Positions 5,905-7,086 of a DNA stretch of 7,086 bases are shown piece after piece. The translations under genes and the position numbers were made by a program. Under the pieces are notes generated by a model, which was not told the origin of the DNA, did no database searches, and was given only the letters and a program-made list of their open reading frames with translations. Position 1 is the stretch's first letter, and each line of letters begins with the position of its first letter. The DNA is from an uncultured Porphyromonas sp. (GTDB lineage Bacteria; Bacteroidota; Bacteroidia; Bacteroidales; Porphyromonadaceae), in contig CABUDK010000050.1 in NCBI GenBank assembly GCA_902490315.1, positions 1 through 7,086 of the forward strand, in the 5' to 3' direction.

Positions 5905-6415
5905 GATACTATTATATATAATAGGTGTCGTGATGCTCCTACTGATGGGGACGAGCTGCTCGATCAAGTATAAGTTCAATGGAGCCACCATCGACTACAC
6001 GCGTATCAAGACGGTGACGATCGAGGACTTTCCCAATCAGGCTCCTCTGGTCTATCCGCCCCTGTCGCAGATGTTTTCGGAGCGCCTGCGGGAGCAGTTC
6101 CGACGCAATACGCGTCTCGAGCCCGTCGACGCCAATGGGGATCTGATCCTCGAGGGTGCTATCGTGGGGTATGAGCTCACCCCTATGGCGATGCAGGAAG
6201 ATGCACTCTCAGCGATGACACGCTTTACGATCACGGTCCGCGTCTCTTACACCAATATGGTGGAGGAGAAAAAGAGCTTCTCGGGGCGCACTTTTACAGC
6301 CTCGCAAGAGTTTGACAGCAACAACCTCTTCTCAGACATTCAGGAGGGGCTAGCTAATGAGCTGATCGATGATCTGGTCAAGCAGATCTTTAACGCCACT
6401 GTAGAGGACTGGTAG
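5891..6415 (+). CDS. lptE: LptE family outer-membrane lipoprotein (LPS assembly)
   Basis: Lipoprotein of 174 residues. In characterised systems LptE plugs the LptD barrel and helps place LPS in the outer leaflet of the outer membrane. Residues 1-22 are a signal peptide (MRRSKILLYIIGVVMLLLMG) ending at Cys23 in GTSC, a relaxed Bacteroidota-style lipobox. The mature part opens CSIKYKFNGATIDY and continues TVTIEDFPNQAPLVYPPLSQ, the signature start of the Bacteroidales LptE family. It ends IFNATVEDW, also typical. Start ATG 5891 lies inside the end of the regulator gene (14-bp overlap in another frame), giving a compact signal peptide. A longer reading frame from 5801 would add 30 residues before the signal sequence and is unlikely; ATG 5933 would truncate it. 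Expression is probably coupled to the upstream activator. The assignment rests on remembered family sequence. Confidence 0.87.
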   Translation: MRRSKILLYIIGVVMLLLMGTSCSIKYKFNGATIDYTRIKTVTIEDFPNQAPLVYPPLSQMFSERLREQFRRNTRLEPVDANGDLILEGAIVGYELTPMAMQEDALSAMTRFTITVRVSYTNMVEEKKSFSGRTFTASQEFDSNNLFSDIQEGLANELIDDLVKQIFNATVEDW

Positions 6416-6423
6416 TGAAGACG

Positions 6424-7086
6424 ATGACGCTAGATGAGCTGAATAGGCTGACGGCTCACCCTGAGGAGCTCAGCCGCCACACGCTCTCGCCACTGGCCGA
6501 GCTGGTGGAGACCTATCCCTATGCGCAGAGCATTGTGATGCTCTACCTACTCAATCTGTCGATCCTCGGTGACCTGCGCTACGAAGCGGAGCTGCAGCGT
6601 TGGGCTCCCCACCTACCTAGTCGCGAGAAGCTCTACCTGCTAGCTCGTTTGCACATGCCGCTAGCAGACTTGACGCCCGTGCTGGCTCACGACCCATCAG
6701 ACTCCTTTGCTCTCGTAGATCAATATCTGCGCAAGGTGGCCGAGCGCGAGGGACCGCTCTCTAACGAGCTAGAGTACGACACGGCAGAAGCTCTCCCCAC
6801 GGAGGAGCCTACCCCAGACTACTTCTCACAAGCAGAGTACGAGTCGGCACCCTCTGATATGTCGCTCTCGGGGCTACTCTCCACACCATCTCCTGAAACT
6901 TCACAAGCTACTGACCCCATTCCACAGCCTACGGTAACGCCTGCCGATGATAAGGAGCCGAGCGATATGCTTTTCACCGAAACGCTAGCCTCTATCTACA
7001 TAAAACAGGGGCATTACGAGCGAGCAAAACAAATTATTGAGGGGCTAAGCTTGAAATTCCCAGAAAAAATTAGTTACTTTGCAGTT
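6424..7086 (+). CDS. TPR-like hypothetical protein, 3' end beyond the window
   Basis: Partial gene, 221 residues visible, with no signal peptide, so probably cytoplasmic. Residues 1-110 are helical and Leu-rich (MTLDELNRLT, LAELVETYPYAQSIVMLYLLNLSILGD). About 120-180 is an acidic, Ser/Thr/Pro-rich low-complexity linker. Residues 181-221 (MLFTETLASIYIKQGHYERAKQIIEGLSLKFPEK) form a TPR-like helix pair. This two-part layout matches an uncharacterised protein that I recall between LptE and SecG in Bacteroidales genomes; the function is not known. ATG 6424 is chosen from the typical MT.(D/E)ELNR start; a GTG at 6415, sharing a base with the lptE stop, would add three residues. It follows lptE by 8 bp, so it belongs to the same operon. 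Confidence 0.8.
   Translation, partial: MTLDELNRLTAHPEELSRHTLSPLAELVETYPYAQSIVMLYLLNLSILGDLRYEAELQRWAPHLPSREKLYLLARLHMPLADLTPVLAHDPSDSFALVDQYLRKVAEREGPLSNELEYDTAEALPTEEPTPDYFSQAEYESAPSDMSLSGLLSTPSPETSQATDPIPQPTVTPADDKEPSDMLFTETLASIYIKQGHYERAKQIIEGLSLKFPEKISYFAV
7050..7081 (+). promoter_or_regulatory. Candidate promoter for the next gene, inside the TPR-like CDS
   Basis: CTTG at 7050-7053 and TTACTTTG at 7074-7081 (one mismatch to TAnnTTTG) are separated by 20 bp, in a stretch clearly more AT-rich than the rest of the gene. It would drive the gene just beyond the window, which by recalled gene order could be secG. The -7 mismatch keeps confidence low. Confidence 0.4.

Overview
The window looks like chromosomal DNA of a Bacteroidales bacterium, most likely a Porphyromonas-type organism. 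This rests on three copies of the Bacteroidota -7 promoter element (TACCTTTG, consensus TAnnTTTG) ahead of genes, the lack of consistent Shine-Dalgarno sequences, and a gene order (NtrC-type regulator, LptE, TPR-like protein) that I recall as conserved in Bacteroidales. Genus assignment is inference; no rRNA or taxonomic marker is present. I see no mobile element, CRISPR array, tRNA or rRNA.

Left part, minus strand (1-1415): a XerC/XerD-type tyrosine recombinase runs off the left edge without its C-terminal catalytic residues. Upstream of it, in the same direction, is a 221-residue secreted or periplasmic protein of unknown function. It carries an N-terminal DGxxVxLYPNGTWEY segment and five exact-length 17-residue repeats. 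A good promoter precedes it at 1442-1449.

Divergent intergenic region (1416-1955): this 540-bp stretch has no credible gene. It holds a block of short repeats built on small inverted cores (1619-1753), a strong hairpin plus T-tract oriented as a minus-strand terminator (1764-1807), and the promoter of the plus-strand operon (1875-1902). It is the least explained part of the window.

Right part, plus strand (1956-7086), two tightly packed transcription units. The first is a PgpH-type 7TM-HD phosphodiesterase, predicted to degrade c-di-AMP, overlapping by 4 bp a shikimate kinase gene (aroK). The second starts with its own promoter immediately before the ATG of a sigma-54 AAA+/Fis-type activator that lacks a sensory domain. 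It continues with an LptE-family outer-membrane lipoprotein for LPS delivery (14-bp overlap) and an incomplete TPR-like protein. The end of that last gene becomes AT-rich and carries a promoter-like sequence for the next gene outside the window.

The genes are mostly core functions: chromosome dimer resolution, second-messenger turnover, aromatic amino acid synthesis and LPS export. The points that most deserve a second look are the intergenic repeat block and its apparently orphan terminator, the near-leaderless promoter of the sigma-54 activator, and the coupling of that activator to lptE.
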